From positions 27,496,315 through 27,560,314 of the forward strand of contig OX393561.1 of the NCBI GenBank assembly GCA_947652115.1: 64,000 nucleotides of DNA. Reading direction: 5' to 3'. The notes beneath the pieces are model-generated. The model worked only from the letters and a program-made list of their open reading frames with translations. It was not told the origin of the DNA and made no database searches. Below, in pieces: positions 9,580 to 20,790 of this stretch (position 1 is the first letter of the stretch; the number at the start of each line of letters is the position of its first letter). The translations under genes were made by a program, and so were the position numbers. The DNA is from Blastomussa wellsi (Eukaryota; Cnidaria; Anthozoa; Scleractinia; Plerogyridae).

Positions 9580-10005
9580 ATGGCAAGTATCGCGATTATG
9601 ATTGGCGGGGCTGTGTTGAACGCAGCGGCTTTTATTGGCAGTAATTATCTCGCGAGGGCTTTTGGGGGCGGTGACAAAGCAGCACAAGAAGAAAAAGTGC
9701 GCGATGATAAGGCTCTTGAGGCGTATCAAGCTGCGTATGCAAAATACACATGTGACCGTACCAAACTTCTCAACTGGATTGCGATAAATGCGCAAATAAA
9801 GGAGGAGGCCAAGCAGAACTTCACCAACACTGACTACGCCTTCAAACTCTACAACCAGGCGCATCCTGAAGAACGAATGATACCTCCCAAAGAGCTCAAG
9901 TTCTCTGATTTCTATCAGCCAAGCGAGCAGCAGAAAAATGGTGAACTCGTGTTTTTGGGTGCCGGGGTGCTCGCTCTGGGCTACGCAGCCTTCCAGTTCC
10001 TTTAA
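9580..10005 (+). CDS. Two-helix membrane protein, Polinton accessory
   Basis: This intact 141-codon ORF has an N-terminal hydrophobic stretch (IAIMIGGAVLNAAAFIG) and a C-terminal one (LVFLGAGVLALGYAAFQFL). They flank a soluble middle of about 90 residues rich in Lys, Glu and Tyr, with one Cys. The arrangement suggests both ends are anchored in a membrane with the middle on one face. No enzyme motif is visible. It lies 29 bp before the integrase gene and ends the cluster of small membrane genes. A role in a virion membrane or entry is possible by position only. Confidence 0.55.
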   Translation: MASIAIMIGGAVLNAAAFIGSNYLARAFGGGDKAAQEEKVRDDKALEAYQAAYAKYTCDRTKLLNWIAINAQIKEEAKQNFTNTDYAFKLYNQAHPEERMIPPKELKFSDFYQPSEQQKNGELVFLGAGVLALGYAAFQFL

Positions 10006-10034
10006 ACTTTTTAACTCCTTACTTATATAGCGCG

Positions 10035-11012
10035 ATGAATGCCAAACTCGAAAATATATACTATGGCCATGGGGGATATTGGAAAGGCATTGCCGCTATC
10101 AAAAAATTATCCGAGGCCGCCAAGGTACCAGAAGACACCGCAAAAAAGTCGCTGGTCAAGCAAGCCCTCTGGCAGATATACCTGTCCGCTCCGAGCCACA
10201 TTCCTCTACCAAAATTCGACATGTCCACACCCAACACGGTCCACCAAGCGGACCTTCTTGTTCTCCCACACGACAAACTGCCCCGCTGGCGCAAAGTTTT
10301 CAAATACGCGCTGACCGTTGTCGACGTGGCCAGCCGCTTCAAAGAGGCTGAACCCTTGACTTCGAAAAATTCTGATGAGGTCGCCCAGGCCTTTCATAAG
10401 ATTTACAAGTGCGCGCCTCTCAAATGGCCTCAACTACTGCAGGTTGACCCCAGCCGCGAATTCATGGGCACTGTTACAAAAGACATGGAAAATCACAAAA
10501 CGTTTGTCCAGCGCGGACATGTTGACATTCACCGCGACCAGGGCATTGTTGAACGTTTCAACCGCACCCTTGCCAAGCGCTTTTTCAGGCCGTGGAAATG
10601 CGACTCCCTGAGGGCCAGCGGTCCACTGCGTGGACTTCCTGAAGACTTCCTGAAGTTGTTGCCGCTCTGAACAAAGAGGTAACAAGCCTTATCGGTAAGA
10701 AACCCGCAGAAGCTATCAAAGGAAAGTCTGTTTATTCCAAACCATCAATACCTTATAGAAGGCCTCTTGGAAAGAGTGAAAAAATCCTCCCCTCTAGTCT
10801 CTTGTCCAAGTTCGTTATCTATACTCTCCAGGAGAGTTGGAAGGTGGGGGAAAGAAGAGAGCCACAGATCCAATCTGGTCGCTGAAAGTATACAACATTG
10901 AAAGATCTTTTACCAAACCAAACCAAATCAACCCGTTCTCTACTATTTGCACGATGGGCCCACGTGCGGCTTTGTGCGTGAAGAGATGCTGGTTGTCCCT
11001 TCAAACACATAG
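10035..11012 (+). pseudogene. Polinton integrase (retroviral-type DDE), frameshifted
   Basis: The first 211 codons carry the N-terminal region and catalytic core: HQADLLVLP (first Asp), LLQVDPSREFMG (second Asp) and DQGIVERFNRTL (Glu). The expected spacing is kept, so the core looks chemically complete. A frameshift after LAKRFF near 10580-10650 breaks the C-terminal part. That part continues in other frames to a stop at 11010-11012 through segments such as NKEVTSLIGKKPAEAIKGK and, after two more shifts, an SH3/chromo-like tail region. Polinton integrase cuts host DNA and joins element ends, generating short target duplications. It converges with the polymerase gene on the other strand. Confidence 0.85.
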
Positions 11013-11019
11013 TTAGCCC

Positions 11020-14000
11020 CGAGCAACTCTCACAAAATGCTGACAAATCAACATCTGCCAATAAAGCTTCTATTTCAGCTTCTAACCCCCCGAGCAACTC
11101 TATTTCACCATCTGAAGGCCTGGTGTACCCGTATGCATTTCTATGGATCCCATCATCTGCTATCCAGCATTTTGAATCAAACACCGACAGCGAAATCTTG
11201 TTTACGTGCATGCCATAGATCTCATGCCCCTCACTTCGAAGAATGTTCATTCCGTGCCATAACTGTTTCGCACCTGAAAGCGTTTCCTTGTACTGTTCAT
11301 GCATTATTTGTTTCTTGACAACACACTTTTTTACTCCCTTTGCTTTTTTGATGTTTTTTTCGTCCGCCCTCAGAATCGAGTACATTTTCAACCTCAGACA
11401 CACGCACCCTGCTATCGGCGTTCCGGCACACATCTTTCATCTTGCCCAAGGCCTTTTTTGTTGGCGTTTGAGTGAAGCGGATGCTCCTCCGGGTAATTGC
11501 TCGTATCATAAAGAAATTTGTTTCTTTCGATGTCTTTGTAGACGTCATCCATTTCTATCTCAAGCAGAAGGCTGTCTGTGTCTGTGTACAGGAACTCGCA
11601 CTTTGGGCCGTATTGCTTTTTCAGATTGTAAATTCAGCAAACCTTGAGTACAAAGGGCTGGCAACCAATTTTCTTATTTTGTTTTCCTCATCGCTACGCA
11701 CGGTTGCGCAGGTTTTCCATGCTTTTGCCGAAAACTGATTTGTTCTTGAGCTTGTAAAAGTTCTTTTCAAAGTCGCTTTTTGCGTTTTTCCTGAACTCAG
11801 TATTCATCCTGATGTACGGCTCCATCCAGCATTCTTGTTCGAACTTGAGCAACCTGTGCACACGTTTCAGTTTCAAGCCCTGCTTCAGACAAAACTGAAG
11901 GTTTCTGTAATGCACGACATAGTTCTTTTTGTCTTTGAGGGTCAGCAGCAGCTTCTTGCTGTCCGGTGGGGCCAGCTCTTTCATTTGATTCTTTTGGTAG
12001 TCCGACATCCATTCCTTTTTCATGACTTTTTTCTCCGGTGCCAGGGGATAGCTGTTGTGTTCCTCGTGCAGTTCTGCGGGATATTCAAGATCAACCTCGA
12101 GAATCCACCCGTTCTTTGCGTTCTCTTTTGTCTTGAGGATCTCCTGCTCTGTGGGCATAAAGGGGTTTCCATTTGAAATCTCTTTTGGGGAGGGGCTTGC
12201 TCATTGCCCATCCGTAAAGGTTGTTTGCGTCAAGATACATAATATATTTTTTCGGTTTGCTGGGGTTGTAGTCAGGCAGCAAGGGGTTGTTTGCCTTGGC
12301 GTACCTCTTGCTTACCATCGAGATTCCACCACGCATTCCTCTTTCCACGAAGAGATGCATTTCAAGGTCTGTGAGAAACTTCAGCTCGACTCCCGTCTTT
12401 TTAAAGAACACGTCCCAGCTCATGCCCGGCGACGTGTAATAATGTGCCGGATCTAACCCGTACTGCTCTTGACATAGGTTTCGGAAGTTCTCAAATACAT
12501 CAGCCAGGAGGGTGACATCCGTTTTCACGTAAAGATCGTGATAGTCGCCCAGCGTTTTGCATTCGAAAGCCTCCCAGACCATTTGCGCGCGAGCGTACTC
12601 CTCGTCTGTTATGTGCTGTAAAACTTGTCTTTGTCCGGCAGACTTGTCTCGCTGAATCTCTCCCATGAGTCCATGTACTCGAAAGGGTAAACACCCTTTT
12701 TGTAAAGCAGTTCGCTGCCTTCTGAAATGTTTGATGTTATTTTTCATGACTCCTTTGGGGTTGCGTTTACAAGCGAATCGAGGCTTCCTTGCAGAAAGTT
12801 CAAGCTGTCAATGAAATGCAGATTCCCAACTGAAAATGTGATGTACTTTTCCATGTTGTTGGCGATGCATTTCACTTCTTTCTGCTGCTGTGACATCGCT
12901 TGCATAAGGTGGTGCGCGTCATAGCCCCTCAGGTTGTGAAATACAACTGGTATTGGGACCATCTTGGGTTTTATTCGCAGTTTAAAATTGCGTGTGTTGT
13001 GCGCGGCTCCGCGGAACCTGCCCGTTATGTGGCAGTGGTCTTTTACCGCATCTCTGAAGTTTTTCTGAAGCAAAGGTTTTGCGCAGAATAAACAGTTTTC
13101 CTGATTTTTTGCCGCTTCTTTGTGCTTGTTTTCTGACAATCTTTTCAGACAAAGAAAATCCACTTTTGTCTGTTCAAAGTAAAAACATTTTTTGTGGCTT
13201 TGGCCCAAATATTGGTGCTCTGTTTTGTTCCAAACAGGTAATGAGTCCAAGAATTGGTCTTTTATCAAACTTTTGCTGCAAATATGGCAATCAGCTGCTT
13301 CATTAATTTTTTCCCAGTCTTCTGCCGTCATAACAATCGGCTTGGGTGCGGCCAAACTTTCTCTTATTGCAACCTAATCCTGCAGAATATCACTTAGAAA
13401 TGCTCCCACCGCATTTTCGCCCCTGTAAACTTTTGACCCTGTAACTTCACCGTTGCTTCTCACAACCATGTACGAATACCCGCATGCCTCCTGCCATTCA
13501 GTCTTCTCCGTGTAGCTTCTTGTTTGCTCTCTGGCACGTGCTCGCAGCCAGAAATCTTCGCTTCTTTTCTGCTTATCCTGTGTACTATCACACAGTTGTT
13601 TTCCCAGCCAAAGACATTTATTGCGAGGCCTTTGTTTTGCGCCTCAAGCTTGTCCATCTGCTTTACCTGTGTTGGGAAATCAATGCCATTGTAGCTGATA
13701 CCATCGTTAACCGGATATTTGCTTGGTCTTTGTGGGTCTTTTGATGCAGGGAAAAAAGCAGCTCTGAGTGCCCACTTCAAACATTCATTGCCCATGTTTT
13801 GTACGTTGACTATGGCCTTCTTGTTTGCCAGTTTGGCTGGAAGAGGCAAATAAGTTCCTCCGTGCAACGGTTGATAGCGTGCGACATCCACGAATGCAGT
13901 CTTTATCATTTCAACTTCCCATCCTGATCCCTTCACAGACCAGTTTTCTATTTCTCCCTTTGCTCTTTCAATTAATTCATCAAATTTTTGTTTTATCAGT

Positions 14001-14398
14001 TCTTCATCATCCCTGTTAAAAACGTGCGGTTCTTTTTCATGAAAATAATGTTTCATGTGTTGTATTTCACCGTTTCTTTCTCTTGAAAACTTTACTTCTA
14101 ACCCGAAACTTACTTTCACGCTTTTTAACTTTTGGAGTTCTTGTTCAACCAAATAAGTGAACATTGCTTTATTTTCTCTTGCAAACACTAATAAATCTTT
14201 GTTGTTTGGATTTTCTTCGGATACATCCATTCTCCAAACACGAAGCCATTCCCGGAAATTACTTTGTGACAATAGAAACCCGTCATATAATACAACCAGT
14301 TGTGGTTGTAATGGTTGATGTAGGTTTCTGTTTGCCTGCCTCGTTATTGGACCGTAAAACATTTGCAAAACAGCAGATGTATAATTTGCGGCAGCCAT
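11020..14398 (-). pseudogene. Protein-primed family B DNA polymerase of P1, multiple frameshifts
   Basis: The gene starts MAAANYTSAVLQMFYG at 14398, at the inner edge of the right inverted repeat. Segments in order are an N-terminal domain to about 13460; a Cys/His-rich region with DHCHITGRFRGAAH and FHNLRGYDAHH (exonuclease region) at 13355-12744; motif A in MYLDANNLYGWAM; motif B in LKNKSVFGKSMENLR near 11700; and motif C in YTDTDSLLLEIE near 11590. The order and wording are those of Polinton polymerases, which replicate the element from a terminal protein primer. At least five frame changes (about 13500, 13390, 12745, 12170 and 11690) plus stops break it. The expected 3' stop could not be placed, so the end is approximate. 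Confidence 0.88.
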
Positions 14399-14732
14399 AT
14401 TTCTTCAATTGGAAAATAATTCTGATGCAAATTCATATATACCAGTGCATGTATTTCTTCAATGGGGAATATTTTCTGTGTCACATTCGCTCGCTTGGCT
14501 TGGGGTCACGCTGTTTTGTTTACTTCTGTGTTTGCGTATTATTTAGTTTTTCACACACACATAAAATACTGCTTCTTCTGGCGAGGCAATTTTGCTATTG
14601 TTGCCCTTATCGCTGGAAGCCGTTTTACACTAAACTCGGAGATTTTTTGGAGCCGAGTTTAGTGTAAAACGGCTTCCAGCGATAAGGGTAACATTTTGCA
14701 AACTTGTTGCGCCAGAACCAGTATTTTATGTG
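14397..14732 (-). repeat. P1 right terminal inverted repeat with hairpin
   Basis: This is the reverse complement of the left repeat, from ATATTTCTTCAATTGG at the inner edge to ATTTTATGTG at the outer end. It contains one long palindrome (about 14598-14690) whose arms begin GTTGCCCTTATCGCTGG and whose loop is about 20 bases. The polymerase start codon sits exactly at the inner edge, so the promoter of that gene must lie within the repeat. Confidence 0.85.
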
Positions 14733-14736
14733 TTTC

Positions 14737-16181
14737 GCGCTTTTAAAGATTCCCGCTTTTGAAGATTCCCACTATTAAGGATTCTCCGTTTTAAAGATTC
14801 CCGCTTTAAAAGATTCCCGCTTTAAAAGATTCCTGCTTTTAAAGATTCCCGCTTTTAAAGATTCCCTGTTTTAAAGATTCTCCATTTTAAAGATTCCTGC
14901 TTTTAAAGATTCCCGCTTTTAAAGATTCCCGCTTTTAAAGATTCCTGCTTTTAAAGATTCCCGCTTTTAAAGATTCCCGCTTTTAAAGATTCCCGCTTTT
15001 AAAGATTCCCGCTTTTAAAGATTCCTGATTTTAAAGATTCCTGATTTTAAAGATTCCCGCTTTTAAAGATTCCCGCTTTTAAAGATTCCTGCTTTTAAAG
15101 ATTCCTGCTTTTAAAGATTCCCGCTTTTAAAGATTCTTGATTTTAAAGATTCCTGCTTTTAAAGATTCCCGCTTTTAAAGATTCCCGCTTTTAAAGATTC
15201 CTGATTTTAAAGATTCCTGATTTTAAAGATTCCCGCTTTTAAAGATTCCCGCTTTTAAAGATTCCTGCTTTTAAAGATTCCTGCTTTTAAAGATTCCCGC
15301 TTTTAAAGATTCTTGATTTTAAAGATTCCTGCTTTTAAAGATTCCCGCTTTTAAAGAGTCCCGCTTTTAAAGATTCCTGCTTTTAAAGATTCCCGCTTTT
15401 AAAGATTCCCCGTTTTAAAGATTCTTGATTTTAAAGATTCCTGCTTTTAAATATTCCCGCTTTTAAAGAGTCCCGCTTTTAAAGATTCCTGATTTTAAAC
15501 ATTCCCTGTTTTAAAGATTCCCGCTTTTAAAGATTCCCGCTTTTGAAGATTCCCTGTTTTAAAGATTCCCGCTTTTAAAGATTCCCGCTTTTAAAGATTC
15601 CCGCTTTAAAAGATTCCCACTTTTAAAGATTCCTGCTTTTAAAGATTCCCGGTTTTAAAGATTCCCTGTTTTAAAGATTCCTGATTTTAAAGATTCCTGC
15701 TTTTAAAGATTCCTGCTTTTAAAGATTCCCGCTTTTAAAGATTCTCCATTTTAAAGATTCCTGCTTTTAAAGATTCCCTGTTTTAAAGATTCCCGCTTTT
15801 AAAGATTCTCCATTTTAAAGATTCCTGCTTTTAAAGATTCCTGCTTTTAAAGATTCCCCGTTTTAAAGATTCCCGCTTTTAAAGATTCTTCTTTTTAAAT
15901 ATTCCCGCTTTTAAAGATTCCCGCTTTTAAAGATTCCCGCTTTTAAACATTCCCTGTTTTAAAGATTCCCCGTTTTAGAGATTCCCGCTTTTGAAGATTC
16001 CCTGTTTTAAAGATTCCTGCTTTTAAAGATTCCTCGTTTCAAAGATTCCCGCTTTTAAAGATTCCCCGCTTTTAAAGATTCCCCGTTTTAAAGATTCCCG
16101 CTTTTAAAGATTCCCCGTTTTAAAGATTCCCGCTTTTTAAGATTCTACATTTTAAAGATTCCCTGTTTTAAAGATTCCCCA
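14737..16181. repeat. 16-bp minisatellite array (TTTTAAAGATTCCCGC type), about 90 units
   Basis: The array is uninterrupted tandem units of 15-16 bp. The core TTTTAAAGATTCC is nearly constant and the last three bases vary (CGC, TGC, CTG, TGA, CCG). Higher-order repetition is visible: blocks of six to eight variant units recur between about 14880 and 15320. The same unit continues left of P1 at 1650-1738 in the same orientation. Confidence 0.95.
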
Positions 16182-17499
16182 GCCAATTCCCCATTAAGCT
16201 CAAGTTCAGTTTGACTGGCAGCTACCGTTTCGTTAGCCAATCACATCACTTGAAGTATTCTATGTGATTGTTGGTTATATAAGCACGCAGGAGGCGTAGC
16301 CGAGTGCTTTTCGTACTTGTCGAGTGTTCTAAAAAATTCCCAAGTGCTTATATAACTCAACAATACACGAGTGCCAGTTCTGTGGAATTTCTTGTAACTT
16401 ATAAAACCCGTTTTTTAATATAGCTAAATTTCCACAACACAGATTTTTCTAATACTGGGAGACAAAATGGCAGATCACCGATAATTGGCAAAAACTGAAA
16501 TGTAGGGGTTCTTTCGTCACTTTTTTTTCCATGGTAACCGCTGTGATGTCATATTATAGACCACACTTTCTAGGGGTTTACTGGCGTAATAAAATCACTT
16601 GGGATGTTGGGAGAACTCAAGTAAAGCTTGTAAATTCACGAGCCGTCTGAAATGATAATGAAATTTAGATTTCGCGATCAAGTTGCTTATTCTCAACACA
16701 GTCATCGAGTGACGCGAGAAACCAATCACAGCGGCTGAAAGAATAAAACACATTTTCAGCTCAGCCTCAAAATCCACGGAACAACGTGAGGAAATCATTA
16801 TTAAAGTTTTAAATCCCTCAAATTCACAAGGAAGGAAAGGTAAAACCAAACAGCTAACAGAAAAAAGTAAATTCAATGATGTAAAAGAACTTTGCCGACG
16901 GGAATCCAGCAAATTGTGACCGGAGTCATTCATCACATTAATTGCTGCACGTCGAGTTTCAAGTTTACAAACTTTACTGGCTGGCGAAGTTAACTTTGAA
17001 TAGAGGTTAGTTCCAGAAATTATGCTCAGAAATTTATTTTGAATTTATCTTCTCGTATTTCTTCATTTTTTTGCTAACAGAATTAATTCAAGCACGTACA
17101 AAGGACTTGGTGTGTAAGCTTTTAAATATTTCCGAGTAAATTTTGAATGAAAAGATAGTTGAAATATTACGTCATCCTGGTGAAAACAGAACTGAAATTT
17201 TTTTCGTCATCCTTTTCATTACTTTAGGTTCTGTGTTTTCTGTTCATTCCTCCATCAAGTTCATTCACTCCAGCTGCAGTGGGGGGGGGGGGGGGGGGGA
17301 AATTCATTTTAGTGATATAAATTTTTTGCATTACGATCGCTTATGAGAATCATATCTTCTGTTTTATAAACCATCCAACGCGCGAGAATAAGCCAATAAA
17401 CTTAATTCTTTCTCCTCACACGTAGTCGAGCGTAGTGCTCTCATTAAGTACGCAGGGAAAAATCAGAAGTTCACTGGTACAATAGAACATAGGTTGGTG
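16182..17499. other. AT-rich intergenic DNA, no gene recognised
   Basis: No protein-like ORF is visible. A short palindromic stretch near 16275-16370 repeats GTGCTTATATAA-like words in both orientations. A run of 19 G lies at about 17281-17299. Confidence 0.5.
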
Positions 17500-17820
17500 A
17501 CCAATCACAGCGTGCGTAGTATCTCAGTTATTTTGTAAAATTCGATAAAGCACACAAGTGACGTAAGCCGCGTGTTTATGGTTGTTTCGCCCGAAGTACG
17601 TTTAGCCTGGAACCATTTCGCCCGAACTCAAAGTCGTTTAGCCCGGAAAAAAGTTGATTTGCCCAAAGTTTTCTTAAAACAAACTACTGAGTATTCGGTG
17701 CATAATCGTGTCTCATTTCCTATGAAGTGTCACAGAAATCTGTTTGCACAATGTGGTTTGTTTTGAATCGAAAAAATGTTTAATTAGGAAATCAAGCACG
17801 TGTGGTAAGCAGATTGTTGC
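17500..17820 (+). repeat. Dispersed repeat, copy 1 (inverted copy at 24960-25260)
   Basis: Shared words such as CCGAACTCAAAGTCG, GTTTTCTTA, CTCATTTCCTAT and GGAAATCAAG occur in the same order here and, reverse-complemented, at 24960-25260. Similarity looks moderate, so these are old copies of one repeat family. No coding potential was seen. Confidence 0.65.
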
Positions 17821-17889
17821 GTACGACACGGTATTTAAAGGTGATGTTTAATATCACTAATAAAGTATAATATATAGATTTAGCCAAGC

Positions 17890-18335
17890 CTAAAAGCGGA
17901 ACTCCAATACTATTTCTTTGGTAGTAAGGTTATAGATATTATAAAATGAAGAGGCACAGATTTTTGTGATATGTGTTGCCATGGACAGCCTAGAATCAAA
18001 CCAAGAACCAAGATCTCTCACGATTGGCACCGGATTAATATCCGAGTCACCCGCATGTACACTGATATTGTCAAGCTTGTCCAGCTGTTGACGTACCAAT
18101 AATGAGGAATTCAGTCTTGTCGTCGTTTAACTTAAGATCATTATTCAACATCCAAAAACAAATGTCTCTGACGCAGTCTTCCATATTCCTCACCATCGCA
18201 AGTTGCTCAGCTGTCGTACGGACTAAATGAGATGTAAATGAGATGATTATACACATGGTAAGGGGAGAGCTGGTAAGAAAGTCATCCTCGTCATTGTAGG
18301 AAATGGGGACAGCCAATGACGAGTTACTCACAGTT
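17890..18335 (-). pseudogene. LINE (CR1/L2-like) reverse transcriptase fragment
   Basis: On the minus strand two adjacent frames give WMLNNDLKLNDDKTEFLIIG and VRDLGSWFDSRLSMATHI, the typical late palm and thumb segments of CR1/L2/Jockey-type reverse transcriptases. The active-site YADD region expected just upstream is destroyed (only SFTSHLVRTTAEQL remains next to it). A frameshift separates the two parts near 18085. The fragment lacks endonuclease and 3' tail, so it is a dead scrap. The LINE clade is a guess. Confidence 0.75.
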
Positions 18336-18340
18336 TCGTT

Positions 18341-18470
18341 ACTTAAAAGGTCCCATAAGTTTTAAAGCACCAATGGTTGAAGAGACTTTTCTGCACAACT
18401 CGTCAACGTGTTTTGTCCAAGAAAATTGGGCATCAATGGTGAGACCCAAGGATTTAGTGGAAGTGGTGGC
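18341..18470 (-). pseudogene. Second LINE reverse transcriptase scrap
   Basis: The minus strand reads through STKSLGLTIDAQFSW, DELCRKVSSTIGALK and related words, which correspond to the C-terminal thumb region of a LINE reverse transcriptase. It abuts the scrap at 17890-18335, which carries its own version of this region, so the two are separate insertions. Too short to classify. Confidence 0.55.
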
Positions 18471-18479
18471 TCAAAGAAT

Positions 18480-20039
18480 GTATTCCTGCCCTTAGCAGTG
18501 GCCTACTGAAGTGGACACTAGAACACCTCAAATTGTTGTTGCTTAATTTATGCAATCCCACGTGGAATGTTATTTACCTTAAAAGAAAAAAGGTATTGAA
18601 CCTTCACATCGCCCTTTCGTTCGCTTGAAAAAGTTAACCAGTTGCCGGTACTAATGAAATGGCTTGTTTACCAAAAATGTATTGTTGTTTCATATACAGT
18701 ACCGCTCAGAAATAAGTGTCCCAAAATATACATGAAATACGCATTTTACAGAAAATACATGTAAATGTGCTCCGTTACGTTAGCAAACGACTTTTAAAAA
18801 ATTTATGTAAAAACTTGTTATCGCGTATTCACTGTAATGAGAATCCACTTTCCGTTTGAATAATAGATTTCAATTAATCCCAACAGAACCATTTCACTTT
18901 TTCGCGTGGTCAGCGCTCAAGAGAAAGAAAACACTCCTCCATGTATAGACTTATTACCCAGTGAACGGTTAACAACTTGAGTCATTAACTCAGTCTAGAA
19001 AATGTTAGAAAAGTGTGTTTACTAGCCAATCATAAATGCTTGTAAAGTATACTGAAACACAACAAAAGTGAACTACAATTGACCATCAATCGAAAGAAGA
19101 AGCTGTTTCTTCACAGGTCTACAGTTTCTAAAACAATTGGTTTGGACAAAAAATTAACTTTGAGAACAAACTCTCTCTTTTTAGTGTTGACAATGGGGTG
19201 ACAGGTCTGCACATCTCCTATCCACATGTAATAGGCAGCTTAGAGTTTGGATCAAACGAGTATATCTTTTAGGGATCTGCCCCTTTTAAACGAAACAACT
19301 GGGGGATCCTTGAATATTTCACAAGGTAGCGATTGTTTTAGGATTAACTGACACTTTTGTATGAATATTTCTCGTGTGGCGAAAGGCGAGATTCACTTGG
19401 TTTCCTTATATTTCTGTTGAAGGCCACAAGTTGTGTTTTATCTTCTTCGTCTTAGAGAAGCTTATTTTTGCCTACCAGTGGATGGGAAGTGGAGAAGTTC
19501 GTGTACTGAATTATTTCAGTAAGTTTGAAATCTATTTTTTTTATCCAATATGTACTCATTTATGAATCGTCCTGCCTTGAAAATCTTGTTGTCAAGGAGC
19601 GCGAGTGCAGTGGTGTATATTACAGTGGTGAACATGATAGTTGAGTGGTGGTTATCTGCTTGTTAATGAATTACGTGACTTTGTCTTTAGTTATATTCCA
19701 GATAGAGAATAAATCATCAATTTACCTTTTCCAGACAAGTGATTCAAGAGCGATTTGGCTTAGTTTGAGCTTAATGGAAGGGCTGTCGTATAGAAAGAGT
19801 AGTATGTCTTGCACACTGTCCCTACCCGGCTACTCCTGAGGTATATTTCTGTACAAACTCGGTCTGTACATCAAAGCATGGACTGCATTTTCACTGGTGT
19901 TTGAATTTAAACTGGGTGTGTTTATACGACAACTTCAAGGCCACAATGTCTGAACATCCCCCACTTTCCCACTCTCCCGTCTCCCGGATTCTCTCTACCG
20001 GCAGATGACAGAAAGTGATTTTGATTCTCTTTATTTTTT
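18480..20039. other. Intergenic DNA, no gene recognised
   Basis: No convincing ORF or exon. TACAGTACCGCTCAGAAATA at about 18697 resembles the kind of terminus seen in Tc1/mariner elements, but no partner end was found. Confidence 0.4.
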
Positions 20040-20790
20040 TTGGTGTTGTAATGTATCATTAGTATGTTAGTACGCCTAGTACGGCAGTGTTCTTGTTATC
20101 TTAGTGTTGTAATGTATCCTTAGTACGTAAGTATGGCTAGTACACCAATGATCTTTTTATCTCAGTATTTTAATGGATCCTTTGTATGTTAGTACACCTA
20201 GTACGGCATTGTCCTTGTTGTCTTAGTGTTGTAATGTATCCTTAGTACATTAGTACGCCTAGTATGGCAGTGTTCTTGCTATCTAAGTATTTTAAAGGAT
20301 CCTTAGCCGTACCTAAGTACATCTAGTACTGCAGTGTTCTTGGTATATAAGTGTTGTAATGTATCCTTAGCACATTAGTACGCCTAGTACGGCAGTGATC
20401 TTGTTATCTAAGTGGTGTAGTGTATCCTTAGTACATTAGTATGCCTAGTACAGCAGTGTTCATGTTGTCTAGGTGTTGTAATATATCCTTAGTTTGTTAA
20501 TACGCCCAGTATGGCAGTGTTCCCATTCTCTAAGTATTTTAAAGGATCCTTACTACGTTAGTAAGCCTAGTACAGCACCATTCGCTTTGTCTACGTATTT
20601 TAAAGGATCCTTAGTACGTTAGTAAGCCTAGTATGGCAGTGTTTGCTTTGACTAAGTATTTTAAAGGTTCCTTAGTACATTAGTAAGCCTAGTACTTCAG
20701 TGTTCACTTTGTCTAAGTATTTTAAAGGATTCTTAGTACGTTAGTACACCTAGTACGGCAGTGTTCTTGTTACCTCAATTCCTCTAACCC
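20040..20790. repeat. 61-bp minisatellite, about 12 units
   Basis: Each unit contains a version of TCCTTAGTACGTTAGTACGC, then CTAGTACGGCAGTGTTC and a variable end. Starts recur at about 20047, 20108, 20170, 20230 and onward every 61 bp. Units differ at several positions. No coding potential. Confidence 0.9.

Larger units (their letters stand above)
1739..14732. mobile_element. Polinton/Maverick DNA transposon P1 (about 13 kb, decayed)
   Basis: The element is bounded by terminal inverted repeats (1739-2167 and 14397-14732). It carries the hallmark Polinton gene set: major and minor capsid proteins, packaging ATPase, retroviral-type integrase and protein-primed family B DNA polymerase. Plus-strand genes occupy 5.1-11.0 kb. 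Minus-strand genes lie at 3.7-5.0 kb and 11.0-14.4 kb. I did not recognise an adenain-type protease; 2.44-3.70 kb is the only gap large enough for one. Nearly every large gene has frameshifts or stops, so this copy is a fossil. Polintons are known to encode virion proteins and are regarded as virus-like; whether this lineage formed particles is inference. Confidence 0.93.

Noticed and set aside
14737..16181. CRISPR-like array
   Set aside because: Units are contiguous 16-mers with no spacers; it is a minisatellite in a eukaryotic genome.
18697..19400. Possible Tc1/mariner element starting TACAGTACCGCTCAG
   Set aside because: No matching inverted end or transposase remnant was found, so it stays a note only.
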